DNA of 64,000 nucleotides from Serinicoccus chungangensis (GTDB lineage Bacteria; Actinomycetota; Actinomycetes; Actinomycetales; Dermatophilaceae): NCBI RefSeq assembly GCF_001483745.1, contig NZ_LQBL01000005.1, positions 13,874 to 77,873 of the forward strand, read 5' to 3'. Shown piece by piece: positions 1 to 8,285 of this stretch (position 1 is its first letter; each line of letters starts with the position of its first letter). The notes under the pieces were generated by a model. It saw only the letters and a program-made list of their open reading frames with translations, ran no database searches and was not told where the DNA came from. The position numbers and the translations under genes were made by a program.

Positions 1-413
1 TCCACGCACATGCGCAGCACCTCCAGCTGCTCGTCGTCGACGACTGGGCGCAGCCCGGACATGCGGACTCCGACCAGGGCGATGGAGTGGGCGTCGGTGG
101 CGTCGGTCTTGCGGCCCTGGCCGGTGGCGAAGACCCGCACTCGCGCGGACATCTTCGCCGGGACGTCGACCACCTCCTCGCCGTCGGCGACCAGGCGGGA
201 GGCCACGTGCTTGCCGATCCCGGCGCAGCCCTCGACCGCCCAGAGACGCTGCGGCCACTGCCGCGCGTAGCCCAGCAGGCGGGCGTACCCGTCAGCGTCG
301 GTGGTGAACCGGCCGCCACCGACGACCTGCTCGTGGCTGGTCATGACCTCGATCGTGACGGTGCGCTTGTGCGGGTCCATCCCGATCACGACCCGGGTAC
401 CTTGCTCGTCCAT
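1..413 (-). CDS. IS110 family transposase, N-terminal part (partial)
   Basis: The reading frame starts at ATG 411-413 and stays open to the left edge, giving 137 codons of a protein that is normally about 350 to 400 residues. It shows the N-terminal DEDD-type (RuvC-like) domain of IS110 transposases: an early VIGMDPHKRTVTIEVM segment with the first acidic residue, then AVEGCAGIGKHVA, then a KTDATDAHSIA segment, all hallmarks of the family. The C-terminal Transposase_20 domain with the catalytic serine would lie outside the window. IS110 enzymes move DNA by a site-specific, DEDD-dependent mechanism guided by element-encoded RNA in the families studied. Whether this copy is intact cannot be judged. 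Confidence 0.85.
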   Translation of the reverse strand, partial: MDEQGTRVVIGMDPHKRTVTIEVMTSHEQVVGGGRFTTDADGYARLLGYARQWPQRLWAVEGCAGIGKHVASRLVADGEEVVDVPAKMSARVRVFATGQGRKTDATDAHSIALVGVRMSGLRPVVDDEQLEVLRMCV

Positions 414-449
414 GTTGTGCTCCCTTGCGTCGACATCACTTCGTGTCGA
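1..449 (-). mobile_element. 5' end of an IS110-family insertion sequence, cut by the window edge
   Basis: The only insertion-sequence gene in the window lies here, on the minus strand, and continues beyond position 1. Just upstream of its start codon a small hairpin (TCGACA at 430-435, TGTCGA at 444-449) is visible. IS110 elements usually lack long terminal inverted repeats, so the outer boundary cannot be set from this sequence. The stretch 450-677 holds no gene that I can support. Confidence 0.75.
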
Positions 450-677
450 GCTGGGAGGGCACCGCTACGTACGGCTGGGCAAACCCCTCTCGAGCCTCTC
501 CCGGCCCTGGCGGTAACCGGGGCGACGCAGGCCAAATGTGAGCCTCACGCCGACGGCGTGGGCAGCCGCACTGAGAGCGGCCACCCCGGTCACCTGAGAC
601 CGAGCCTGGCCGGGCCCGATCCTGACGTCAATGAAACACGTAGCCGCACTCAGTGCACCCGTCCGACGGGCTCGGGA

Positions 678-1355
678 TCAGTCGGTGGTGAGGCGTGGCA
701 GGTCTGGGTTGGTGCGCGCTCGCGTGTCTTCGACCCCATGCCCATTCAGGTCCTCGAGCACCTCTTGGACCCGCCGCTCATGTACTTGCGCTCTCGCGGC
801 TGCGACCACGTCCTCGGCCACCTCCTCTGCCCGGGCCAGCCACTCCCGTAGCGCTCCAGCATGTGAGTTCGTGGACTCGGCGATCTCCTGCATGCGAGCC
901 ACAACCCGATGGTCTTCTGCCACCTCGCTGCGTCGCGCCGGCTCGAGCCGCTCATGCAACCTCGCCAACGCCATCAGGTGCAGGACCAACTCGTCATTGG
1001 ACATCAAGCTCTCGAACCCCCACGCATTCATCCCCCCGTCTCCCACAACGACTCCAGCAAGGAACCCACCCACCTCTGCCAGGACGACCTCAGGTTCCGT
1101 GAGCCCGGCCCTGCCACAGGCAGGAGCAACGAGTGTCACGTTCGGCTCCGCCTCAGGCTGCCAAACCGGGTCAGCGGCACTACCGAACCGCATCCCGAAT
1201 GCAGCACGGTTCACAGCCCGATGCAGGTGGATGCGCACCCGACCGTCCGGCGTCGAGTCGACGCGCAGAAGCGTCACGCTGTCCTTCGCGTCATCGACGA
1301 GCGGCAGAAAGAAGTAGTCGTTCCCGCACTGCCGATCCAAGGGCTGCTGTCCCAT
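678..1355 (-). CDS. Hypothetical acidic protein
   Basis: I do not recognise this 225-residue protein. The first 130 residues look like a mixed alpha/beta domain (FFLPLVDDAKDSVTLLRVD and LAEVGGFLAGVVVGDGG). The last 90 residues are charged and probably helical, with repeated Glu/Arg/Ala heptad-like spacing, so a coiled coil is possible. No signal peptide or membrane segment is seen. It is preferred over the rightward frame in the same place because its composition is that of a soluble protein, while the other is Ser/Arg-rich. It ends about 265 bases from the IS110 gene. Its G+C looks lower than that of the rest of the window. Confidence 0.5.
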   Translation of the reverse strand: MGQQPLDRQCGNDYFFLPLVDDAKDSVTLLRVDSTPDGRVRIHLHRAVNRAAFGMRFGSAADPVWQPEAEPNVTLVAPACGRAGLTEPEVVLAEVGGFLAGVVVGDGGMNAWGFESLMSNDELVLHLMALARLHERLEPARRSEVAEDHRVVARMQEIAESTNSHAGALREWLARAEEVAEDVVAAARAQVHERRVQEVLEDLNGHGVEDTRARTNPDLPRLTTD

Positions 1356-1605
1356 CCCTCAACGATATGGCGCTGATAGAGCGGACACGCAAAGCCACCA
1401 CTGTGCGAAGCCTGGATACGCACGCTACTGCCACGAGATGCCAGCTCGGCTGTGTCCTGGCCGTCGGCACCACGGTGGGTCCTGCAGCACGAGCGGCGCT
1501 TTTGGCAAGGCTGAGCCTCCGCATGTATCTGGATCGCCCGGTCAGGTTCCTTTCCCATGAAGAGACGACGCAAGCGCGTCTGTAACGACTCACCGGGAGT
1601 TCACC

Positions 1606-2121
1606 ATGGCAGCCATCACCGGCATCCTGTGCCAGGTCATCACGAGCGACCTTGACGGCGCGGGAACGGACGGCCGCGTGTACCTCGGCGTGGGCGGCCG
1701 CGAGTTCCGGCTGGACTCCGAGAAGGATGACTATGAGCGTGGCTCGTGGCGGGAGTATGCGCTCGGCGAGCTGCCGCCCACGACAACACCGCCACAGCTG
1801 ATCGACGTGGTCGACCCGACATTCAATGATCCGCGCATCGGGATGCCCCTGGACACGAACAGCCTGACGAAGAGCCCGGTCTACCTGCGCTTCGAGCCAT
1901 CGGGTGACAGCCCCGACTGGAACCTCGCGTTCGCCGCTGCCCTGTTGTACGACGGGGGATTCGTCGCAGCGTTCACGGTGCCGGTCGCCTTTGACAACTT
2001 GTGGCTCGGGGATCGGATGGGAAAGATCGTCTACCTCACCGAGCACATCCGGCGGGACGGGGGAAAGGTCTTGGAGCGTGGGCAGGTCATCGCCGAGCGA
2101 ATGACTGCCACTGGCGGCTGA
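1606..2121 (+). CDS. PLAT/LH2-like domain protein
   Basis: This 171-residue protein starts at ATG 1606. Residues 8-60 read like the start of a PLAT/LH2 beta-sandwich: VITSDLDGAGTDGRVYLGV followed by an acidic FRLDSE and a Trp-containing loop. Near residue 100 it has PVYLRFEPSGDSPDWNLAF, the RxxxxxxxPDW-type strand found in PLAT domains. Such domains bind lipids or protein partners. No catalytic domain is attached, so it may be a stand-alone ligand-binding protein. There is no signal peptide. The assignment rests on motif resemblance only. It lies in the stretch beside the IS110 gene that lacks the window's common octamer. Confidence 0.6.
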   Translation: MAAITGILCQVITSDLDGAGTDGRVYLGVGGREFRLDSEKDDYERGSWREYALGELPPTTTPPQLIDVVDPTFNDPRIGMPLDTNSLTKSPVYLRFEPSGDSPDWNLAFAAALLYDGGFVAAFTVPVAFDNLWLGDRMGKIVYLTEHIRRDGGKVLERGQVIAERMTATGG

Positions 2122-2288
2122 TGCACGGTCGGTACTCGACCCCGATGCTCGGATGGCGCCCATCGGTGTGCAACGAGTTTCCGAACAGTCGCTGGCCGCG
2201 CGGCTCGCTCGTGCTGGCGTCCGCACGGCGAGCTACTACCCGTCGCGCCGGCAAGCGGACAAGACTGACCGTTTCCTACACTCTCTCC

Positions 2289-3092
2289 GTGAACGGACAG
2301 CTGGCCCTGGTAGCGGCGCTCGCCGCGATCGGGGGCCGCTGGCTCCGGGGAGGATCGAGTGCATCCATACCCGAGCTGTCGGGCAGCAACTCAGCTTTCC
2401 AGTACGTCGGTTCGTTCACCGCCACCCTGCCCCCACATGGCCTCCTGAGGCGCACATCGACGGCGACGAGTCCCGCGGAATGGCTCACCGGCCTTCGGTC
2501 CCGGGGAGTCACGGATCTCTGGCTGGTCACCGACCTGCCGGCCGCGGGTTCACTGCCTCCGCATGTCGCCTCGGGGTTCTCCAACTCGGGCACATGGGCC
2601 CTGCTCGCCACGGGCGCGTCAGCGCCGACGGTATGGGCGTTTGGCTGGCAGGTCGGCGACCGCACCGCCCCGGACTCCCGGATCTGGTCAGTGTCTGCTC
2701 ACGGCTCGTCGGCGGAGGGCCTCAGAGCACCACAGGTCGGCGTGACAGAGGCCAGGACGGCGCTGCAGGTCGCGCTGCACGACATCCGGGGCTTCGCCCA
2801 GCAGTTCGACGAACTCCACAGGTGGGCGTCGTGGTTCACGAAGGCCGAGAGCCTCCTCACCGACCCGACCCCGGCTGCCCCTTACCACCAGGACCTGCTT
2901 CCGCCCGATGCCGATCTCGAGCGTCGCCAGCTGGCTGCCGCGGTCGTGCAGGGTTGGGTGTTCGGCGGGATGGGGTCGTGGAACGACGGCGGACCTGCGG
3001 ATCCCGGGGCGCAGCGAGAGTACGAGCGCGTCGGCGCGCACCTGTACTCCGCCCTGCTCACCGCGCTTCCGGCCGCGACCAACGGTGCGTGA
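2289..3092 (+). CDS. Hypothetical protein
   Basis: I do not recognise this protein. The frame is open from 2001, but the coding-like part begins near GTG 2289 (VNGQLALVAALAAIGGRWLRGG), which I chose as start; that gives 267 residues. The composition is that of a globular protein with a central WLVTDLPAAGSLPPHV segment and a C-terminal helical part rich in Gln, Trp and Tyr (QQFDELHRWASWFTKAESLL, then VQGWVFGGMGSWNDGG). No membrane segment or signal peptide is clear. The 167 bases before it contain nothing I can name. It sits in the lower-G+C, octamer-free left end. Confidence 0.5.
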   Translation: MNGQLALVAALAAIGGRWLRGGSSASIPELSGSNSAFQYVGSFTATLPPHGLLRRTSTATSPAEWLTGLRSRGVTDLWLVTDLPAAGSLPPHVASGFSNSGTWALLATGASAPTVWAFGWQVGDRTAPDSRIWSVSAHGSSAEGLRAPQVGVTEARTALQVALHDIRGFAQQFDELHRWASWFTKAESLLTDPTPAAPYHQDLLPPDADLERRQLAAAVVQGWVFGGMGSWNDGGPADPGAQREYERVGAHLYSALLTALPAATNGA

Positions 3093-3226
3093 GGCGCAGA
3101 TCTACCGCAGGAGGACGCCCGCGCCCCTTCGGCTTCCACGGCACCGCTCAGCAGCGGTCGAGGCTGCCTGATGAGAGGGCCACTTCCCCTCGATCAGAAC
3201 CCACCACGAGCTGAGTTTCCGGCACC

Positions 3227-3514
3227 GTGACCCGCGGGGGATGCTGGTTCCGCAACGTCGAGGACGGGGTGTCCACGGTAGAGATTCACCTCGGCGTGGA
3301 TGACCCGTTCATCCCCGCGAGAAAGGCACACCCCGGACTGCTGGTCCACGATGTCGCGGCTCTCGACAACCTCGGCAAGCAGATCGAGGAGGCAGGCTAC
3401 GACGTGGACTGGTCAGAGCGCACCACGTTCGTCGGCTTCGAGAGATTCCATTGTCGCGACCCCTTCGGCAACCGACTCGAACTGATGACACCCAGCAGCG
3501 CCCGATCGGTGTGA
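3227..3514 (+). pseudogene. VOC (glyoxalase-like) family protein, N-terminally truncated
   Basis: The 95 residues match the second half of a small vicinal-oxygen-chelate protein: GGCWFR, then VEIHLGV, PARKAHPGLLV, and a C-terminal RDPFGNRLELM strand. Intact members have about 35 more residues before the GGCWFR strand, carrying the first beta-alpha-beta module. An in-frame TGA at 3212-3214 closes the frame upstream, and none of the three forward frames between 3093 and 3226 restores the missing part. I therefore read it as a fragment with a fortuitous GTG start, not a working enzyme, though a short gene cannot be excluded. VOC proteins bind a metal and a small substrate; no specific function can be given. 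Confidence 0.6.
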
Positions 3515-3598
3515 GTCGATGGTCGTGACATCTCTACCCCTGTGTGCAGCGGACGGCAACAGTCGGACATCACGCAGCGTCGGAGATTCAGGAACCCC

Positions 3599-4426
3599 AT
3601 GGGCACGAGCGTCGAGCGGACCAGACGGCCTGGGATCACGCGCCAGCTCGTCTGGTACTTCGGCGGCCTGATCGTCACCTACGCCGCGGGCCTGGTCATC
3701 TTCTGGCCCGCCTCGGGTGAGCAGCCGAACCAGGCGATCTTCCTGGTGCTCATGTTCGCGCCGACGGTGGGCGCGATCCTGGCCCGGCTGTTCGCCGGCG
3801 GACGGATCCAGTGGGGACGCCCGAACCTGTGGCTTCTCGCGGGGCTGGTCCCGGCGCTGGCCGTCCTCGGCGTCTACCTGCTCGGCTCGGTCGTGGGGTG
3901 GGACGTGGAGGACCCGAACCTGCTGCGTCACGCGCTGATCGCCGCACCCGTCGCGATCCTCTCCGCCTCGTTGTCCGCGGTCGGTGAGGAGATCGGCTGG
4001 CGCGGCCTCCTGTGGCCGATGCTCCGCGGCCGATCCGGCTTCTGGGCCACGAGCTCCATCGTGGTGGTCATCTGGTGGGCCTACCACGTGCCCTTGATCA
4101 TCCTGGGCTGGTACGGCGACGTGGGTCACCTCCCAGCTTTCACCGCCGCCATCGTCGGCATCACGCTGTTCATCGGCGTGATCACCGACCGGTCACGCGC
4201 GCTGTGGCCCGGCGTGGTCGCCCACGGGGCGTGGAACGGACTGGTCGCCACCAGCTTCTCGGTCACGGAGGGCGGCGTGCGCGTCCCGGCATTCGCCGGG
4301 AGCGACCAGCTCATGGGCGAGTTCGGATGGCTGGCCGCGGTCACGATCCTAGTGGTCGGCACGGTGACCGCCCTCTGGCACACCCGGACGATGGGGCGAC
4401 CGATCACAGCCCTCGAGGCGCGCTGA
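3599..4426 (+). CDS. CPBP family intramembrane metalloprotease
   Basis: This 275-residue polytopic membrane protein begins at ATG 3599, where the hydrophobic sequence starts soon after a basic N-terminus (ERTRRPGITRQ). The family motif 1 is present as EEIGWRG (Glu130, Glu131, Arg135), motif 2 as YHVPLI (His163) and motif 3 as HGAWN (His208, Asn212). These residues form the active site of Rce1/Abi-type CAAX protease and bacteriocin-processing (CPBP) enzymes in the membrane. At least seven hydrophobic segments are visible. The substrate is unknown and the neighbours do not suggest one. The flanking intergenic spaces are short and no operon partner is evident. Confidence 0.88.
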   Translation: MGTSVERTRRPGITRQLVWYFGGLIVTYAAGLVIFWPASGEQPNQAIFLVLMFAPTVGAILARLFAGGRIQWGRPNLWLLAGLVPALAVLGVYLLGSVVGWDVEDPNLLRHALIAAPVAILSASLSAVGEEIGWRGLLWPMLRGRSGFWATSSIVVVIWWAYHVPLIILGWYGDVGHLPAFTAAIVGITLFIGVITDRSRALWPGVVAHGAWNGLVATSFSVTEGGVRVPAFAGSDQLMGEFGWLAAVTILVVGTVTALWHTRTMGRPITALEAR

Positions 4427-4516
4427 CGGCCACCCGGAGCGTGACCACCCGCCGACCAGACGAACACCGAGCCCGACCCGTCGCACGCAGGCGCAGGAGA
4501 CGCGTCAGTCCGTCCC

Positions 4517-4744
4517 TCAGAGCTTCTCGAGCTTGTGGAACGGGCTCGGGATGCGCATCGTGCGAGTGCCGAAGTTCACGGTGACCGCCGAGCTCTCCGT
4601 GCCCACGACACGTCCGAGGCCCAAGGCCTGGTGCGAGACCCTGTCGTCGACCTCGAAGTTCTCGACGTCCGGCTCGACTCGTGGCTTGAAGGGGCTGGAG
4701 GCGAGGTGGCGTCGCTGGGATCCGGACCGGGTCGATGTCATCAC
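4517..4744 (-). CDS. Small conserved protein with a CarD/KOW-like beta segment
   Basis: This 75-residue protein has a basic N-terminal third and then a compact beta-rich segment, VDDRVSHQALGLGRVVG followed by AVTVNFGTRTMRIPSPF and a terminal FHKLEKL. The VxxRVxHxxxGxGRVV pattern recalls the start of CarD-like and other small SH3-type domains that bind RNA polymerase or nucleic acid. Short actinobacterial proteins with the same closing FxKxEKL are common and uncharacterised. It is transcribed alone, with its 5' end 98 bases from the arginase-family gene on the other strand, so the two may share a promoter region. Function is not known. Confidence 0.7.
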   Translation of the reverse strand: MMTSTRSGSQRRHLASSPFKPRVEPDVENFEVDDRVSHQALGLGRVVGTESSAVTVNFGTRTMRIPSPFHKLEKL

Positions 4745-4842
4745 CCCTCAGTATGCGCCTCCCGGGGCCGTGCGGGCCACCACCGCCGAGGACGGTGCGT
4801 CCAGGGCGCGCTACCGGCACGTGGATCGGGCATCCTCGAGTC

Positions 4843-5744
4843 ATGGTGAGCATCAACGTCCTGGGCTACCCCAGCAGCGCCGCTGCCTACTGCGTCGGCG
4901 TCGAGCACGCGCCGCGGCCGCTCTGCGCGAGGCCGGTCTGGTGGCGTCCCTGCACGCCGCGGGGCACCAGGTCGACGACCTGGGTGACCTCCCTGTGCAC
5001 CTCTGGAAGCCGGACCGCGAGCGCCCCCGGGTCCAGAACCTCGACGAGGAGGTCGAGGCCCTGCGCGAGCTGGCCGGCACGGCGGCACCGCTCGTCTCGA
5101 CCGACACCCGCCTGCTCGTCCTCGGTGGGAGCTGCACGGTGGCGCTCGGGCTGTGCGCGGCTGTGGCGGACGCCGGTATCGAGCCCCACCTCGTCTACCT
5201 GGACCGTCACCTCGACCTCAACACACCCGAGTCGACCACCGAGGGGTCGCTCAGCTGGATGGGGATGGCCCATGCGCTCGGCATACCTGGCGCAGACGAG
5301 TCGCTGGTCAGACTCACCAGCCGGCACCCGCTCCTGCAGCCCTCGCACCTGAGCTACCTCGGGGTCGAGCCCGCCACCGAGGCCACCGAGTGGGAGCGCG
5401 GCCAGGTCGACCGCCTCGGGATCCCCGTCACCACCCAGGCGGAGCTGGTCGCGGACCCGACCGCCGCCGCCACCAGGGCGAGAGGCGCTCTGCCCGACGG
5501 GCCGTTCGTGGTCCACGTCGACGTGGACGTGCTGGACTTCCTCGACGCCCCGCTGGCCGAGAACGTCAACGGCCGCAACTCGGGACCGACCCTCGTCCAG
5601 CTGGGCGAGGCCCTGGACGCGCTGTGGCGCGCACCCGGGTTCATCGGTATGTCGATCGGCCAGCTCGTGCCCGCCCACACCGCGTCCGACCCGACCTCCC
5701 TGGGTCGCTTCGTGGAGGCGCTCACGCCACCAGGTGACGCCTGA
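4843..5744 (+). pseudogene. Arginase/agmatinase (ureohydrolase) family protein with a frameshift near 4914
   Basis: The protein starts at ATG 4843 with VSINVLGYPSSAAAYCVGVEHAP. It then continues in the next frame as AAALREAGLVASLHAAGHQV to the stop at 5742-5744. The switch falls at about 4910-4916, where one extra G would restore one 300-residue frame. The rest is intact. The metal-binding loops differ from classical arginase: DRHLD stands where DAHxD is usual, GGSCTVALG where GGDHS is usual, and HVDVDVLDF where the SxDxDxxDP loop is expected. It may therefore have another substrate or be inactive. A convergent hairpin at 5757-5799 closes the gene. One-base sequencing error is the alternative to real loss. 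Confidence 0.75.
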
Positions 5745-5756
5745 TCGCGACGACCT

Positions 5757-5799
5757 AGCCCTGACGCCTCGACGGCCTGCGTCGACCTACGTCAGGGCT
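5757..5799. terminator. Bidirectional terminator hairpin between arginase-family gene and TetR gene
   Basis: AGCCCTGACG (5757-5766) pairs perfectly with CGTCAGGGCT (5790-5799). Inside the loop TCGAC and GTCGA form a second short stem. It lies between two convergent genes and includes the TetR stop codon. There is no T-tract, as is common in high-G+C actinobacteria. Confidence 0.65.
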
Positions 5800-6329
5800 G
5801 AGCGGACGACGAGCTCGAGGACCGGGCGGACGTCGCTGTCGTCGTGACGGGCGACGCGATGCAGGATGAGCCCCTCCATGCACGCCATGACGGCCCGGGT
5901 CGAGGCGACCGTGTCCCTGGCGCCCAGCTCGCCGAGTGCGCTCTGCAGAGCCGCCTCGAAGGCCGCGCGACCCCGACCGAGGCTCTCGCGCAGAGCAGGG
6001 CTGTGGCTCGCCTCCATGAACAGGACGAGCCGCGCGCTGGTGAGCGTCCGCTGGTCCTCGGTGGTGCGGTCCAGGAGCGCCACCAGGGCGTCGAGCAGCT
6101 CCTCGGCAGAGCGCGGGGCGAACGTCGCTCGCATACCCGACATCTCCTTCTCGAGGATCGCGTCCGCCACCCCGCGCAGCAGCGCATCTCGCGTCCGGAA
6201 GTAGTTCGACGTGGATCCCGGCGGGAGGTCCGCCCGCTCGTCGATCCGGCGATGAGTCAGCGCCTTCAGCCCCCTGGTGCCCAGCAGCTCGATGGCGGCG
6301 TCGAGGGCCCGGTCGCGCGAGGAACTCAT
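5787..6329 (-). CDS. TetR family transcriptional regulator
   Basis: This is a 180-residue TetR-type repressor. The N-terminal helix-turn-helix is clear at residues 5-50 (RALDAAIELLGTRGLKALTHRRIDERADLPPGSTSNYFRTRD, with the usual STSNYF recognition helix). The rest is the helical ligand-binding domain. ATG 6329 was chosen because it gives the standard short N-terminus (MSSSRDRAL). The gene is divergent from an SDR gene whose start is 90 bases away. Two 16-bp palindromes with CACTA/TAGTG arms lie between them, so it probably represses itself and the SDR gene. The ligand is unknown. Confidence 0.92.
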   Translation of the reverse strand: MSSSRDRALDAAIELLGTRGLKALTHRRIDERADLPPGSTSNYFRTRDALLRGVADAILEKEMSGMRATFAPRSAEELLDALVALLDRTTEDQRTLTSARLVLFMEASHSPALRESLGRGRAAFEAALQSALGELGARDTVASTRAVMACMEGLILHRVARHDDSDVRPVLELVVRSALT

Positions 6330-6334
6330 CAATC

Positions 6335-6375
6335 CACTATAGGTGTAGTGACAGACGGCCACTACGAGAGTAGTG
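6335..6375. promoter_or_regulatory. Paired TetR operators between TetR and SDR genes
   Basis: CACTACGAGAGTAGTG at 6360-6375 is a perfect 6-4-6 palindrome. A second copy, CACTATAGGTGTAGTG at 6335-6350, matches in five of six arm positions. Their centres are 25 bp apart. They sit 6 bases from the TetR start and 45 bases from the SDR start, as expected for an autoregulated divergent pair. The binding protein is inferred from position. Confidence 0.75.
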
Positions 6376-6419
6376 TCGTGAGGGTGGCAGGGCGTGCCTG
6401 CCGGGAAGAGACGCTCACC

Positions 6420-7253
6420 ATGCCAGCAGTCCTCGTCACCGGAGCGGGCCGCGGGATAGGCGAGGCCACCGCGCTGCGGCTGGCCCGCGCCGGGTGGACC
6501 GTCTTCGCCGGTGTGCGCAGCGACCCCGACACGCAGGCCTCTCGCCCCGGGAGCGGCACCATCACCCGGGTCCTGCTCGACATCACGGACGCGGCGCACG
6601 TCGCCGCCCTGGGCGACCACCTGCCCGACCAGCTGGACGCCCTCGTCAACAACGCCGGCATCGGCGTGCTCGGCCCGGTGGAGGCCGTCTCCATCCCCGA
6701 CTTCCGCCGCCAGTTCGAGGTCAACCTCTTCGGCCAGGTCGCCGTCACGCAGGCCGTCCTCCCGCAGATCCGCGCGTGCGGCGGCCGCATCGTCTTCGTC
6801 TCCTCCACGGGCGGCCGGGCGCCGGTGCCGATGGAGGGCGCCTACTGTGCGTCGAAGTTCGCGGTGGAAGCCGTGGCGGACGTGCTCCGGGTCGAGCTCC
6901 GGCCCTGGCAGATCGACGTGTCGCTCGTGGAGCCCGGCCCCACCGACACGGGCCCGTGGCGGCAGATCCAGTCGATGCTGCGTGACATGGAGCAGGGTAT
7001 GGCGCCCCGTCACCGCGAGCTCTACGCCCAGCACATCAGCGGCATGCTCAGGCTGGTCGGCACCCTGCAGTCCCGGACGGTGCCACCCGACGTGGTCGCC
7101 CGGGTGATCGAGCGGGCGCTGACCTCGCGCCGCCCTCGTGCGCGCTACGCCGCCGGGGCCCAGGCACGGGCGATGATGACCGTCGACCAGGCCCTGCCGA
7201 CACGGCTCAACGACGCCATCGGGGCCCGTCTGCTCGGTCTGCGTCAGCCCTGA
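6420..7253 (+). CDS. SDR family NAD(P)-dependent oxidoreductase
   Basis: This is a 277-residue classical short-chain dehydrogenase/reductase. It has the cofactor motif TGAGRGIG at residues 7-14, the NNAGIG motif, the catalytic serine in FVSSTGG, and the YCASK motif carrying the catalytic Tyr and Lys. The adenine-side strand ends in VRSD, which suggests NADP(H) but does not prove it. The PGPTDT segment after the active site is typical. ATG 6420 starts the Rossmann fold directly. It faces the TetR gene across two operators and is probably induced by that regulator's ligand. The substrate cannot be read from sequence. Confidence 0.9.
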   Translation: MPAVLVTGAGRGIGEATALRLARAGWTVFAGVRSDPDTQASRPGSGTITRVLLDITDAAHVAALGDHLPDQLDALVNNAGIGVLGPVEAVSIPDFRRQFEVNLFGQVAVTQAVLPQIRACGGRIVFVSSTGGRAPVPMEGAYCASKFAVEAVADVLRVELRPWQIDVSLVEPGPTDTGPWRQIQSMLRDMEQGMAPRHRELYAQHISGMLRLVGTLQSRTVPPDVVARVIERALTSRRPRARYAAGAQARAMMTVDQALPTRLNDAIGARLLGLRQP

Positions 7254-7321
7254 CCGAGCATGCCGATCGCTCCGACCTGGGCCTCCCGCCCGGGGGCCTC
7301 GACAGCGGGCCGGCGAGCCTC

Positions 7322-8236
7322 TCAGGCGGGGAACACGCCGCTGGAGAGGTACCGGTCGCCGCGGTCGCAGACGACGAAGACGATCGTCGCCCCCTCGACC
7401 TCCTCGGCCACCTGCAGGGCGCTCCAGCAGGCGCCGCCCGCCGAGATGCCGCCGAAGATGCCCTCCTCGCGAGCCATCCGACGGGCCATCTCCTCGGCGT
7501 CCGCCTGGGCGACCTCCACGGTGCGGTCCACCGCGGACGGGTCGAAGATCCGTGGCACGTACTCCGGCGGCCAGGCGCGGATCCCGGGGATCCTCGAGCC
7601 CTCCGCGGGCTGCGCCCCGACGATCTGGACGTCGGGGTTGCGCGACTTGAGGAACCGCGAGACCCCGGTGATCGTGCCGGTGGTGCCCATCGCGGACACG
7701 AAGTGGGTGATCCGGCCGTCGGTCTGGCTCCACAGCTCCGGGCCCGTGCCGTCCTCGTGGGCCCGGGGGTTGTCCGGGTTGCCGAACTGGTCCAGGACCC
7801 GACCCTTGCCCTCCATCTCCATCCGGGTCACCACGTCGCGAGCCTCCTCCATGCCGCCCCCCGCCGGGGTGAGGACCAGCTCGGCGCCATACGCCTTCAT
7901 GGTCTGGATGCGCTCGGTGGAGGCGTCCTCGGGCATGACGATGACCAGCGGGTAGCCGCTGATCGCCGCCGCCATCGCCAGGCCGATCCCGGTGTTGCCG
8001 GACGTGGCCTCCAGGAGGGTGTCGCCGGGGGAGATCTCGCCCCGCCTCTCGGCGCCCCGGATCATGCTCATCGCCGGGCGGTCCTTGACCGAGCCGGCCG
8101 GGTTGTTGCCCTCGAGCTTGCCGAGCAGAACGTTGCCGCGGCGCTCGTTCTCCGGCCCCGGGAGGCGCTGCAGACGCACCAGCGGGGTGCCACCGATGAC
8201 ATCCTCCATCGTGGGGTAGGGCCCAGGGTTGCTCAC
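7322..8236 (-). CDS. cysM: Cysteine synthase B type, PLP-dependent (O-acetylserine or O-phosphoserine sulfhydrylase)
   Basis: The 304-residue product is a fold-type II PLP enzyme. The PLP lysine is in NPAGSVKDRPA, the substrate loop is TSGNTGIGLA, and the phosphate-binding loop is seen as GTTGTITGVSRFLK. Length and the N-terminal PTMEDVIGGTPLVRLQRL fit CysM rather than CysK. CysM makes L-cysteine from activated serine and sulfide or thiosulfate; some actinobacterial CysM enzymes use O-phosphoserine with a sulfur-carrier protein, and no mec or cysO gene is adjacent here. The start is GTG 8236, 49 bases from the rightward gene that follows, and no upstream ATG fits. It converges with the SDR gene. 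Confidence 0.92.
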   Translation of the reverse strand: MSNPGPYPTMEDVIGGTPLVRLQRLPGPENERRGNVLLGKLEGNNPAGSVKDRPAMSMIRGAERRGEISPGDTLLEATSGNTGIGLAMAAAISGYPLVIVMPEDASTERIQTMKAYGAELVLTPAGGGMEEARDVVTRMEMEGKGRVLDQFGNPDNPRAHEDGTGPELWSQTDGRITHFVSAMGTTGTITGVSRFLKSRNPDVQIVGAQPAEGSRIPGIRAWPPEYVPRIFDPSAVDRTVEVAQADAEEMARRMAREEGIFGGISAGGACWSALQVAEEVEGATIVFVVCDRGDRYLSSGVFPA

Positions 8237-8285
8237 CTGCCGGAGTCTACGGCGGCTGTCGGAGGTCGGCCCTACGGTGGCTCGC

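Noticed and set aside
5787-7733. Long reverse frame starting at 7733 and including TetR
   Set aside because: Only the last 180 codons resemble a protein (TetR). The part before is antisense to the SDR and cysM region and lacks any motif.
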